Assembly: GCA_013297985.1 (NCBI GenBank)
Contig: JAAFIY010000028.1
Span: 1-35,186, forward strand
Origin: Comamonadaceae bacterium
Lineage (GTDB): Bacteria; Pseudomonadota; Gammaproteobacteria; Burkholderiales; Burkholderiaceae_C
Direction: 5' to 3'
Length of the DNA: 35,186 bases
Numbering within the stretch: position 1 is the stretch's first letter; the number at the start of each line of letters is the position of its first letter. Below, in pieces: positions 25,113 to 32,901 of the stretch. A program made the translations under genes and the position numbers. The notes beneath the pieces were generated by a model, which worked only from the letters and a program-made list of their open reading frames with translations, did not search any database and was not told where the DNA came from.

Positions 25113-26522
25113 ATGTCTTATGAATCAATTCGCCCGCTTGCGCACATTTTTAGGGCGGTAGCAGCTACGTTTTTTGTAGCAAGCATGGGCGCTGCCCAAG
25201 CCCAGGTTCCGGCTTCAAGCCCGGCGCGCCTGGATCTGCAAACCGCGTGGACGCTGGCGCAGCAATACGACGCCCAGGTGCGCGCGGCGCAGTCGGCGGT
25301 GGATATTGCGCGCGAGCGGGTGCCCCAGGCCCGGGCGCAAATGCTGCCCACGGTGGGCGCCAGTTTTGGCCGCAACTGGAACAACCTGGACACCAAAACC
25401 CAAAGCGAACGTGGCGAATCTGTCTCCACCAACAACTACCCCAGCAGCAACGCCGCGCTCACCGCGCGCCAGCCGCTGTACCGGCCTTTTGCGCGTGCCC
25501 AGCTCAAGCAGACTGAAGCGCAAGTGACCGACGCGCAAGCGCAGTTGGAGCGCGAGCAGCAAAACTTGCTGTCTCGGCTGGCAGAGGCCTACTTCAACGT
25601 GCTGCTGTCGCTTGAACAGCGCAGCCTGACCGCTGCGCAGAAATCAGCCACCCTGGCCCAACTAGACGCCGCCCGCCGTTTGCTGGCCGCCGGTGCGGGT
25701 GTGCGCACCGATATCGACGACGCCCAAGCCCGCTTGGATTTGCTGTTGGCGCAAGAGCTGGAAGTGGAGCAACAACTGCAGTTTGCCCAGCGCCAGTTGG
25801 AAACCATGGTGGGCCAACCGGTGGGCAGCTTGGCGGCCCTGGACGTGAGCCGCTTTGCGCCCGCTGGCCCGCAACCCAGCGCCTTGGAGGCGTGGATTGA
25901 GCGCGCCAAACAAGGCAGCCCCGAACTCGCCGCGCTGCGCGCCCAGCGCGAAGCCGCCCGCCTGGAAGTGGACAAAGCCAAAACCGGTCACCTGCCCACG
26001 GCCGATTTGCAAGCCCAATGGAGTCGCAGCAAAAGCGACAGCGTCAACGCCATCGACACGCGCTACTTAAACCGCACCATTGGCTTTTCGGTGCAAGTGC
26101 CGCTGTACGCGGGCGGCTCGGTCAATGCGCAGACGCGTCAAGCGGCCGCGGGTGTCGATCGTGTGGACGCGCAAATTGACGCCACCGAACGCGATTTGCA
26201 GCTGCGCCTGATGCGCGAGCACCGCGGCATGACCGAAGGCATCTTGCGCGTGCGCGCTTATGAGCAAGCGGTGCGCTCGGCCGAACAATCCGTCACCTCC
26301 AACCGCCGCAGCTTTGAAGGCGGCCGCCGCACCACGCTGGATGTGATCGCCGCACAAACCCAGTTGGCTGCCGCCCAGCGCGATTTGGCGCAAGCGCGGC
26401 TGGCCTATTTGTTGTCTAGCCTGCGTTTGTCGGTGCTGGCCGGTGACGACGCCGACGCCACGGTGCGCAGCGTTAACGCTGCCTTGGCCGTGCTGCCTGT
26501 GGGCACAGCCCCGCGCCCATAG
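25113..26522 (+). CDS. TolC-family outer membrane channel of the type I system
   Basis: 469 residues. Signal peptide residues 1-30 (cleavage near GAAQA-QV), then two TolC repeats with coiled-coil helices: LDLQTAWTLAQQYDAQV, QPLYRPFARAQLKQ, LSRLAEAYFNVLLSLEQ in the first, and TIGFSVQVPLYAGGSVNAQTR plus RRTTLDVIAAQTQLAAAQRDL in the second. This matches the type I secretion outer membrane family. It trimerises to form the outer membrane exit duct. AAGGGG precedes the ATG, 14 bases after the adaptor stop. The hydrophobic core of the signal peptide (VAATFFVAS) is encoded by a copy of the dispersed element. Confidence 0.94.
   Translation: MSYESIRPLAHIFRAVAATFFVASMGAAQAQVPASSPARLDLQTAWTLAQQYDAQVRAAQSAVDIARERVPQARAQMLPTVGASFGRNWNNLDTKTQSERGESVSTNNYPSSNAALTARQPLYRPFARAQLKQTEAQVTDAQAQLEREQQNLLSRLAEAYFNVLLSLEQRSLTAAQKSATLAQLDAARRLLAAGAGVRTDIDDAQARLDLLLAQELEVEQQLQFAQRQLETMVGQPVGSLAALDVSRFAPAGPQPSALEAWIERAKQGSPELAALRAQREAARLEVDKAKTGHLPTADLQAQWSRSKSDSVNAIDTRYLNRTIGFSVQVPLYAGGSVNAQTRQAAAGVDRVDAQIDATERDLQLRLMREHRGMTEGILRVRAYEQAVRSAEQSVTSNRRSFEGGRRTTLDVIAAQTQLAAAQRDLAQARLAYLLSSLRLSVLAGDDADATVRSVNAALAVLPVGTAPRP
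25161..25184 (+). repeat. Dispersed stem-loop element, copy 4 (inside the tolC-like signal peptide)
   Basis: GCAGCTAC (25161-25168), GTTTTTT, GTAGC (25176-25180) and AAGC lie in frame within the signal peptide coding region of the TolC-family gene and encode its hydrophobic core. Confidence 0.7.
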
Positions 26523-26668
26523 AGCACCCCATCCAGAATCCGTCTGCCCGCCCCACCGCGGCAAAACACCGCTGCACGCTGCCCGGCGCGGATGTGGTCA
26601 CGTACCAACGCCGCACGGCGCACGGCGCCTTGATCCCTCAATTGGGTGATGTGCAACACAAGGGTCGG

Positions 26669-26718
26669 CCCCAATCTCGGCGATGATTGGGGGTGGAGAC
26701 GTCCGGTTCCCAAACCGG
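26669..26718 (+). terminator. Two perfect stem-loops after the secretion operon
   Basis: CCCCAATC (26669-26676) pairs with GATTGGGG (26685-26692) over an 8-base loop; CCGGTT (26703-26708) pairs with AACCGG (26713-26718) over a 4-base loop. They lie in the 240-base gap 26523-26762 between the TolC gene and the glycosyltransferase gene. No T tract follows either, so they may be terminators or leader structures. A TATAAG box at 26729-26734 could be a -10 element for the glycosyltransferase. The rest of the gap shows nothing recognisable. Confidence 0.4.
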
Positions 26719-26762
26719 GCATTCGTTCTATAAGACCGACTTTTCTGCGCTTTCTTCAACGC

Positions 26763-27650
26763 ATGTCACGCACGGAAACCATCAGCCCCGCGATTGGCGC
26801 AGCGGCGCCACAAGCGCAGCCTATGGTGGTGCCACCCACGTTGTGGGTGTCGGTGATCAGCCATGGGCACCATGCCATGTTGGGCGGCCTGCTGTCCGAG
26901 TTGGCCCGCCAACGCGGCGTGACCGTGGTGGGCGTGCTGGTCACGCTCAATGCCGGTGAACAGTGGCACGTGCCCGAAGCCCTGGGCCCTTGGGGCCGCC
27001 GGGTGCACATCCTCACCCCCGACCGGCCGCGTGGCTTTGGCGCCAATCACAACGCCGCCATTGAATTTGCCCTGGGCGAGCACCACACCGACTGCGTGGT
27101 GGTGCTCAATCCCGATGTGCAGTTACCCACCATCGACACCCTGTCGCACCTGGCGCATGCCGCGCTGCGGCCGTCGGTAGGTGCGGCCTACCCGCGCCAG
27201 ATTGATGCCGAAGGCGGCACCCAAGACCATGAAAGGCGCTGGCCCAGCCCCGTTTCGCTCATCTTGCGCCACCTGCTGCCGCAAGTGGACCAAGGCGCCG
27301 CGCTCGAGCCCGATGAGCATCTGGTGGACTGGGTCAATGCCGCATGTCTGGTGCTGCCCACCACCGTTTGGCTGCGTGTGGGTGGTTTTGACGAGCGCTA
27401 CTACATGTATTGCGAAGACGTGGACCTGTGCGCACGCATTCGTTTACAGGGCCTGGCCTTGTCGTCGGCCAACACCGAGGTGGTGCATGGCGCCGAGCGC
27501 GCCAGCCGCCGCCATTGGCGTCACTTGAGCTGGCACGTGCTGAGCCTGATGCGGCTGTGGTCGTCGCCGTCGTATCAGCAGGCGCGTCAGTTGCCTGCGC
27601 TGCGCCAGAGCCGAGCCGCGCGTGGCAACAGCCATAGGCGGGTGGCGTGA
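26763..27650 (+). CDS. GT2-family glycosyltransferase (rhamnosyltransferase-like)
   Basis: 295 residues from the ATG at 26763 (MSRTETISPAIG); an upstream in-frame start at 26646 would add 39 residues reading through the two stem-loops and is less likely. The GT-A fold shows VSVISHGHHAMLG at the N-terminus, RGFGANHNAAIEFAL, the metal-binding region VVVLNPDVQLP and the WbbL-type GGFDERYYMYCEDVDLCARI. No membrane segment. It probably adds a sugar, possibly rhamnose, to a lipid-linked oligosaccharide in the cytoplasm. It overlaps or abuts the WecA-like gene and forms a surface-polysaccharide pair with it. Confidence 0.87.
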   Translation: MSRTETISPAIGAAAPQAQPMVVPPTLWVSVISHGHHAMLGGLLSELARQRGVTVVGVLVTLNAGEQWHVPEALGPWGRRVHILTPDRPRGFGANHNAAIEFALGEHHTDCVVVLNPDVQLPTIDTLSHLAHAALRPSVGAAYPRQIDAEGGTQDHERRWPSPVSLILRHLLPQVDQGAALEPDEHLVDWVNAACLVLPTTVWLRVGGFDERYYMYCEDVDLCARIRLQGLALSSANTEVVHGAERASRRHWRHLSWHVLSLMRLWSSPSYQQARQLPALRQSRAARGNSHRRVA

Positions 27651-27711
27651 CGGTTGGCGTGGTGGCCGCGGGCCACTCACTGGCGGGGCGCCCCGCATTG
27701 AAGGGGCCGCG

Positions 27712-28815
27712 TTGATCGTCTTGGGGCTTTTGAGCTTTGTCGTGGCGGGCCTTCTGTCGCTTGCCTTGGTGGTTTGGGCCCGCGATCACGCTCGGCGCTA
27801 CCAAACCCAGTTACCGCAACGTTTTCATGTGGGAGATGTGCCCCGCGTGGGTGGGCTCGCCATGGCGGGCGGCTGCATGGCGGGCTGGAGCCTGGGCACC
27901 GCGTATTCATTGGCCTGGGGCGATCCGGCCAACCTGGATTTCGGCTGGCAGGCGATGGCCTGGGCGGCGGTGCTACTGCCCGCATTGGTCGGCGGGCTGT
28001 GGGAAGACCTGACCCAGCGCGCAGCGGTTCGCTGGCGCTTGTTGCTCACTGGCGCGTCGGGTGCACTGGCGGTGTTGGTGCTGGGTTTGGCAGCCCATCG
28101 CTTGGATGTGGCGGTGCTGGACACTGCCCTGCATCAATGGCCGGTGTTGGCGATGGCGCTGGCACTGCTGGCTGTCACCGGACTGCCCCACGCTTTCAAT
28201 ATCATTGACGGTTACAACGGCTTGGCCGCTGTGGTGGCCATCGTCATCATGCTGGCGCTAAGCCACGTGGCGCTGCAGGTGGGCGACCGCCAATTGGCCG
28301 CGCTGCTGGTGTGCGCGGCGGCGGCGACTGGCGGCTTCCTGTTCTGGAACTACCCCAACGGCCTGCTGTTTGCAGGCGACGGCGGCGCCTATTTCTGGGG
28401 CGGCGTGATCAGTCTGGCGAGCCTGCTGCTGGTGCAGCGCCACACCGAGGTTTCGCCCTGGTTCCCCATGCTGCTGCTCATGTATCCGGTGTGGGAAACG
28501 ATGTTTTCGATCTACCGCAAGCTGGCACGCGGCGTGTCGCCAGGGGTGGCCGATGCGCTGCACTTTCACCAACTGGTGTACCGGCGCATCGTGCGTGGCG
28601 TGATCCACGACGACGACGCGCGTCGCATGCTCATTCGCAACAACCGCACCAGCCCTTACCTGTGGGGGTTTGCCTTGCTTACCGTTGCGCCTGCCATTGT
28701 GTTTTGGCGCAACACCCCCGTACTGATGGCGTTTTGCGCGCTGTTTGCGGTGAGCTATGTCGCGGCTTATTTGATGATCGTTCGCTTCAAGGTGCCGCTT
28801 TGGCTGCGGCGCTAA
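27712..28815 (+). CDS. WecA/MraY-family polyprenyl-phosphate sugar-phosphate transferase
   Basis: A polytopic membrane protein of about 367 residues and roughly ten helices. Catalytic motifs of the family are present: GLWEDLTQR (variant of the GxxDD loop, with E-D instead of D-D), FNIIDGYNGLAA, FAGDGGAYFWG and the cytoplasmic HFHQLVYRR. It should transfer a HexNAc-1-phosphate from UDP-sugar to undecaprenyl phosphate, the first step of O-antigen or exopolysaccharide units. Start choice: TTG at 27712 has GAAGGGG five bases upstream and opens directly on helix 1. A GTG at 27622 overlapping the glycosyltransferase gene would add 30 Gly/Arg-rich residues. I prefer the TTG, with moderate certainty. 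Confidence 0.85.
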   Translation: MIVLGLLSFVVAGLLSLALVVWARDHARRYQTQLPQRFHVGDVPRVGGLAMAGGCMAGWSLGTAYSLAWGDPANLDFGWQAMAWAAVLLPALVGGLWEDLTQRAAVRWRLLLTGASGALAVLVLGLAAHRLDVAVLDTALHQWPVLAMALALLAVTGLPHAFNIIDGYNGLAAVVAIVIMLALSHVALQVGDRQLAALLVCAAAATGGFLFWNYPNGLLFAGDGGAYFWGGVISLASLLLVQRHTEVSPWFPMLLLMYPVWETMFSIYRKLARGVSPGVADALHFHQLVYRRIVRGVIHDDDARRMLIRNNRTSPYLWGFALLTVAPAIVFWRNTPVLMAFCALFAVSYVAAYLMIVRFKVPLWLRR

Positions 28816-28829
28816 GGCTGCCGAAGGGT

Positions 28830-28875
28830 GCGTGTGTGAGCGCATGCTCTGGCCCACACACGCGGCCCCTACAAT
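28830..28875 (+). promoter_or_regulatory. Stem-loop and -10 box before argB
   Basis: GCGTGTGTG (28830-28838) and CACACACGC (28855-28863) form a perfect 9-bp stem after the WecA-like gene, a possible terminator without T tract. Seven bases later TACAAT (28870-28875) is a good -10 hexamer, 40 bases before the argB start; no clear -35 is seen. Confidence 0.45.
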
Positions 28876-28914
28876 GAGTCGCACCCCACCCGCCCACGCA
28901 GGAGCCAACCGCCC

Positions 28915-29829
28915 ATGAGCGCTGCCGCCAGCACCGCTGAGCCCGATCTGTCCCACATCGCGCCGCGCGAGAAAGCCGAAATCCTGGCGCAGGCGCTGCC
29001 CTACATCCGACGCTTTCACGGCAAAACCCTGGTCATCAAATACGGCGGCAACGCCATGACCGATCCGGCCCTGCAGGCCGACTTTGCCGAAGACGTGGTG
29101 CTGCTCAAGCTGGTAGGCATGAACCCGGTGGTGGTGCACGGCGGCGGCCCGCAAATCGAAACTGCCCTGCAGCGCCTGGGCAAAAAGGGCCAGTTCATTC
29201 AAGGCATGCGGGTGACCGATCCCGAAACCATGGAAGTGGTGGAATGGGTGCTGGCCGGTGAAGTGCAGCAAGACATCGTGGGCCTGATCAATGCCGCAGG
29301 CGGCAAGGCTGTGGGCCTGACGGGGCGCGACGGCGGCCTGATCCGCGCGCGCAAGCTCAAGATGGTGGACTCCAAAGACCCACAGCTTGAATATGACGTG
29401 GGCCAGGTGGGCGACATCACCAGCATCGACCCTTCAGTGGTCAAGGCGCTGCAAGACGACCAGTTCATTCCGGTGGTCAGCCCAATTGGCTTTGGCGAAA
29501 ACAACGAAAGCTACAACATCAACGCCGATGTGGTGGCCGCTAAGCTGGCCACGGTGCTGCAGGCTGAAAAGCTTTTGATGCTCACCAACATCCCGGGCGT
29601 ACTCGACAAGGCGGGGCAGTTGCTGCCCGAGCTCACCATGCGCCGCATTGACGAGTTGATTGCCGACGGCACCATCAGCGGCGGTATGTTGCCCAAGATT
29701 GCGGGCGCCATTGACGCCGCCAAAAGCGGGGTGAACGCGGTGCACATCATTGACGGCCGGGTGCCGCACGCTTTGCTGCTAGAGGTGCTGACGGATCAGG
29801 CCTTTGGCACCATGATCCGTTCGCACTAA
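28915..29829 (+). CDS. argB: Acetylglutamate kinase
   Basis: 304 residues, normal for ArgB. Amino-acid kinase fold with [10 protein letters not shown] (39-48, phosphate-binding Lys), [11 protein letters not shown] (72-82, N-acetylglutamate site), [14 protein letters not shown], and the C-terminal ATP site with [18 protein letters not shown]. It phosphorylates N-acetyl-L-glutamate, the second step of arginine synthesis and often the feedback-controlled one. The N-terminal helix (about 13-35) is consistent with the arginine-sensitive hexameric form. AGGAG precedes the ATG. slmA follows after 20 bases. Confidence 0.97.
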   Translation: MSAAASTAEPDLSHIAPREKAEILAQALPYIRRFHGKTLVIKYGGNAMTDPALQADFAEDVVLLKLVGMNPVVVHGGGPQIETALQRLGKKGQFIQGMRVTDPETMEVVEWVLAGEVQQDIVGLINAAGGKAVGLTGRDGGLIRARKLKMVDSKDPQLEYDVGQVGDITSIDPSVVKALQDDQFIPVVSPIGFGENNESYNINADVVAAKLATVLQAEKLLMLTNIPGVLDKAGQLLPELTMRRIDELIADGTISGGMLPKIAGAIDAAKSGVNAVHIIDGRVPHALLLEVLTDQAFGTMIRSH

Positions 29830-29849
29830 ACGCAGGCCGCCCGCTCACC

Positions 29850-30527
29850 ATGTCTGCCCAAGACCCCGCTGATTCGGCTGCGCATTCAGTACCTGAGCCC
29901 TCTGCTGCAGACACCGACACCGACACCGACAGCGCATCCTCGCCCGGCCGCAAGCGCCCCAAACCCGGCGAGCGACGCATTCAGATTCTGCAAACCTTGG
30001 CCGACATGCTGCAGCAGCCAGGCGCAGAGCGCATCACCACCGCTGCGCTGGCCGCACGCTTGCAGGTATCTGAAGCCGCGCTGTATCGCCACTTCGCCAG
30101 CAAGGCGCAGATGTTTGAAGGGCTCATTGAGTTCATCGAGCAAACCATCTTTGGCCTAGCCAACCAAATCATCGAACGTGAAACCGAGCCCCGCGCCCAG
30201 GCCTTGCGCGTGCTGGCCATGGTGCTGCAGTTTGCCGAGAAGAACCCCGGTATGGCCCGCGTGATGGTGGGTGACGCACTGGTGTTTGAACACGAACGGC
30301 TTCAACTGCGGATGAACCAATTGTTTGACCGGCTGGAGACCCAACTGCGCCAGTGCTTTCGCCAAAGCCTAGAAGCCACCCACGCCAATACGCCCACGGT
30401 GCAGGCCCAGGTGCTGGCCAACACCGCGAGCGCCTTTGTGCTGGGACGCTTGCAACGCTATGCCCGCAGCGGCTTCAAGCGGCTGCCCACCGAACAGTTG
30501 GACGAGTCCCTACGCCTGTGGCTGTAG
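29850..30527 (+). CDS. slmA: Nucleoid occlusion factor SlmA (TetR family)
   Basis: 225 residues. An acidic, disordered N-terminus (about 1-40) includes DTDTDTDS from a (GACACC)n microsatellite near 29908-29930 and a basic patch GRKRPKPGERR. The TetR-type helix-turn-helix follows (ITTAALAARLQVSEAALYRH, about 61-80, then FASKAQMFEGLIEF). The C-terminal domain matches SlmA (LQFAEKNPGMARVMVGDALV, FERLQLRMNQLFDR-like segment). SlmA binds chromosomal sites and blocks FtsZ assembly over the nucleoid. The argB-slmA arrangement is common in Burkholderiales. The extended N-terminus is longer than the E. coli protein. Confidence 0.9.
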   Translation: MSAQDPADSAAHSVPEPSAADTDTDTDSASSPGRKRPKPGERRIQILQTLADMLQQPGAERITTAALAARLQVSEAALYRHFASKAQMFEGLIEFIEQTIFGLANQIIERETEPRAQALRVLAMVLQFAEKNPGMARVMVGDALVFEHERLQLRMNQLFDRLETQLRQCFRQSLEATHANTPTVQAQVLANTASAFVLGRLQRYARSGFKRLPTEQLDESLRLWL

Positions 30528-30541
30528 CTGAGGGCCGGGTA

Positions 30542-31243
30542 GTGGCTGTAGCCACTGCCATCACGGGGCCCGCCGCAGCAACGGTGACCCTGGCTGGGCA
30601 CGCCCTGCACTTACGGCCTGCCGGCACCGTGTGGTGGCCCGAGCACGCCGCCCTGTTGGTGGCCGACGCCCACTTCGGCAAAGCCCACGCCTTTCGCCGC
30701 CTGGGCGTGCCAGTGCCTGAGGCCACCACGGCAGACACCCTGCAGCGGCTAAGCGCCGAGATCGCTGCCACCCAAGCCCAGTGCGTGGTGTTTTTGGGCG
30801 ACTTCAGCCACGCCAAAGGCAGCTTGGGCGACGACACCTTGAGCGCCTTGCGGCACTGGCGCCGCCAGCATGCCGGCGTCAAGCTGGTGCTGGTGCGCGG
30901 CAATCACGATGCCCGTGCGGGCGACCCACCGGCTGACCTGGGCCTGCAGATGGTGGACGAGCCCTGGCGACTGCACCCCGACGACGGCATCGCCCTAGCC
31001 CACCACCCCCAGGCAGTGGCCGGTGCCTATGTGCTGGCCGGCCACTGGCATCCCTGTGTCACCTTGCACGGGCGTGCTAGGCAGCGCCTGCGACTCCCGT
31101 GCTTTTGGCTAGGCGATGCGGCGCAGCGGCCAGTGGGCATCCTGCCCGCGTTTGGCGCCTTCACCGGCATGCATCCGATTGAACGCGCCCCTGGCGATGC
31201 CGTGTGGCTGTGCACCGCGCAGCAGGTTTGCGCGTACCCATAG
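30542..31243 (+). CDS. pdeM: PdeM-type metallophosphoesterase (ligase-associated DNA repair family)
   Basis: 233 residues from the GTG at 30542, which has GAGGG eight bases upstream; a GTG at 30518 overlapping slmA is the alternative. The metallophosphoesterase ligands are all visible: LLVADAHFGKAHAFR (D-x-H), FLGDFSHAKG, VRGNHDA, LAHHPQ and AGHWHPCVTL. The early HALHLRPAGTVWWPE segment (the wall before the active site) is typical of PdeM, a phosphodiesterase often encoded with a ligase and Lhr-type helicase for DNA damage response. Neither partner is in this window. Probably translated with slmA (14-base gap). Confidence 0.87.
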   Translation: MAVATAITGPAAATVTLAGHALHLRPAGTVWWPEHAALLVADAHFGKAHAFRRLGVPVPEATTADTLQRLSAEIAATQAQCVVFLGDFSHAKGSLGDDTLSALRHWRRQHAGVKLVLVRGNHDARAGDPPADLGLQMVDEPWRLHPDDGIALAHHPQAVAGAYVLAGHWHPCVTLHGRARQRLRLPCFWLGDAAQRPVGILPAFGAFTGMHPIERAPGDAVWLCTAQQVCAYP

Positions 31244-31286
31244 CTATATTTTTTGTAGCTGCTTGCGCCCTATTTACGGGCCTATG
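31243..31286 (-). repeat. Dispersed stem-loop element, copy 5 (inverted orientation)
   Basis: Read on the minus strand: GGGCGCAAGCAGCTAC, AAAAAAT and ATAGC-type arm, matching the other copies. On the plus strand GCCC (31267-31270) and GGGC (31278-31281) form a further stem. It directly follows the pdeM stop, so on the plus strand it could terminate transcription. Confidence 0.7.
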
Positions 31287-31365
31287 GCTGAATTTCCTCC
31301 AAAGGTTTCGTCAGCAGATGGTGTGAAGAATGGGCCAGGTCGTATGACGGGGGTACGATTCGCTC

Positions 31366-32409
31366 ATGCGCCACTCGATGCCGCCCCACCCCCTCCTCAG
31401 TACCTCTACCCGGCGCCGTGCACTGCGCTTGGGATGTGCGGCGTTGCTGCTGCCGGGCTGGGTGTTGCGGCAAGCCCAGGCCACGGCCACCGAGCCCTTT
31501 GCACCGCTGCAGCGGCCCGTTCGCTGGGTGGTACCTTTCCCCCCGGGTGGCACCTCAGACCTGCGGGCGCGCCAAGTGGCCGAGCGCTTGCGCGCTGAAC
31601 TGGGCTGGAACATGGTGGTGGACAACCGCCCCGGAGCCAGCGGAATCATTGGCACCGAGGCGGTGGTGCGCTCTGCCGCCGACGGCCACACCCTGCTGCT
31701 GGGCACCATCGGCACGCTGGCGCTCAACCCCCATTTGCTGGGCAGCCAGCAGCCTTACCAGGTGCTGCGCGATCTGCAGCCGATCACGCAGTTTTCAAGC
31801 TCAGCGCCGTGCCTGATGGCGCACCGGGATGTGCCCGCCAGCACCTTGGCTGAGCTGAACCACTGGATTCGCCAAGGCACGCCGGTGGCCTTTGCCAGCC
31901 CGGGTAAGGCCACCATTGGCCATTTGGTGGGCGAGGCTTGGCGTCTGCGCGCCGGGTTCAGCACGCAGCAGGTGGTGCATGTGCCCTATGCGGGCACCGC
32001 TCCCGCCTTGCGTGATGTGGTGGCAGGCCAGCTACCGCTGTTGGTAGACACCCCTGCCGCCGCGTTTGAGCAGCTCAAAAGCGGCGCGCTGAAACCCATC
32101 GCGCTAGCCAGCGCAGACCGCTTGGCCGCCGTGCCCCAGATCGCCACTTTTGTCGAGCAGGGCTGGGCGGGCTTTGTGTATGACACCTGGCAAGGCGTGC
32201 TCACCCGTCGTGGCTTGCCTGAGGCCACCTTGGCCGTGCTGCATCGCGAAATGGTGCGCGCCCTGCGTCACCCCGAGGTGCTGCGCAGCCATGAAGAACA
32301 GGCCAACACGGTGGTGGCCAACACGCCTGCTGAGTTTGAGCGCACCATCGCAGTTGAATCGGCCCGTTGGGGGCGCTTGATTGCCGCCAGCGGCGTTCGG
32401 GCGGGCTAG
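31366..32409 (+). CDS. Bug/TctC-type tripartite tricarboxylate transporter receptor (second)
   Basis: 347 residues. Twin-Arg-containing signal sequence (RRRALRLGCAALLLPGW) with cleavage near RQAQA; an alternative ATG at 31378 would shorten the N-terminus by four residues. Bug hallmarks: VRWVVPFPPGGTSDLRAR, VDNRPGASGIIGTEAVV, ADGHTLLLGTIGTLALNP and HVPYAGTAPALRDVVAGQLPLLVD. It is a periplasmic solute-binding protein with unknown carboxylate ligand; no TctAB genes are nearby. It ends tail to tail with nikR, the two stop codons sharing CTAG at 32406-32409. The Ldh-family dehydrogenase nearby suggests a hydroxyacid ligand, but this is weak inference. Confidence 0.9.
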   Translation: MRHSMPPHPLLSTSTRRRALRLGCAALLLPGWVLRQAQATATEPFAPLQRPVRWVVPFPPGGTSDLRARQVAERLRAELGWNMVVDNRPGASGIIGTEAVVRSAADGHTLLLGTIGTLALNPHLLGSQQPYQVLRDLQPITQFSSSAPCLMAHRDVPASTLAELNHWIRQGTPVAFASPGKATIGHLVGEAWRLRAGFSTQQVVHVPYAGTAPALRDVVAGQLPLLVDTPAAAFEQLKSGALKPIALASADRLAAVPQIATFVEQGWAGFVYDTWQGVLTRRGLPEATLAVLHREMVRALRHPEVLRSHEEQANTVVANTPAEFERTIAVESARWGRLIAASGVRAG

Positions 32410-32882
32410 CGCACCGGCTTGTGATGCCGGTGGTGGGTTGCATGCGCCGACCCATGCGGGTGGGCATGGCCCGGCGTATCCACCTCCACCGCGATCAGGT
32501 TCAATTGCCCGTGGTGCACGCCGCGCAGAGCGCACAAGGCATCGGCGAAGGCTTGCAGCGCCTGTGCGGGGCCGCGCAACAGCACCGATTCAAGGCAATG
32601 GTCATGGTCCAGATGCACATGCTGGCTGGCCACCGTCAGATCATGGTGCTGGTGGTGTAGCGCCACGATGCGTTCACCCAAATCATGGGTGTGGTGGTCA
32701 TACACATATGACAAACAGCCCACGCTGGGCTGCTGCGGTGCGTGGGCGGTGTCGCGCAATTGCAGTTCAGCGCGGATCAAATCGCGCACCGCTTCGGATC
32801 GGTTGGCATGGCCGCGCTGCGCGACCAAGGCGTCAAAGGCCTGCGCCAAATCGTCGTCCAGGCTGATGGTGACGCGTTGCAT
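32406..32882 (-). CDS. nikR: Nickel-responsive regulator NikR
   Basis: 158 residues. N-terminal ribbon-helix-helix (MQRVTISLDDDLAQAFDALV, then RSEAVRDLIRAEL). The C-terminal ACT-like metal domain has the square-planar nickel ligands at His77 (LHHQHH), His88 and His90 (SQHVHLD) and Cys96 (HDHCLES). It represses nickel uptake genes when Ni(II) is bound. Unlike most NikR proteins it ends in a His-rich tail (about 139-154, HAHPHGSAHATHHRHH), which may bind extra metal. GAGG precedes the ATG. No nikABCDE, nik/cbi transporter or nickel enzyme gene is nearby; it is only 19 bases after an Ldh-family gene. Confidence 0.95.
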   Translation of the reverse strand: MQRVTISLDDDLAQAFDALVAQRGHANRSEAVRDLIRAELQLRDTAHAPQQPSVGCLSYVYDHHTHDLGERIVALHHQHHDLTVASQHVHLDHDHCLESVLLRGPAQALQAFADALCALRGVHHGQLNLIAVEVDTPGHAHPHGSAHATHHRHHKPVR

Positions 32883-32901
32883 GGGTGGCCTCTGGTCGGT
32901 T

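Noticed and set aside
26703-26718. Hairpin CCGGTTCCCAAACCGG as a tRNA T-arm
   Set aside because: No acceptor or anticodon stem can be placed around it and the T-loop consensus is not met.
26405-26722. Minus-strand open frame of 105 codons spanning the end of the TolC gene and the following gap
   Set aside because: Some segments look protein-like (LRDQGAVRRAALVRDHIRAG), possibly a remnant, but it overlaps coding sequence antisense, runs through both hairpins, and I could not tie it to a family.
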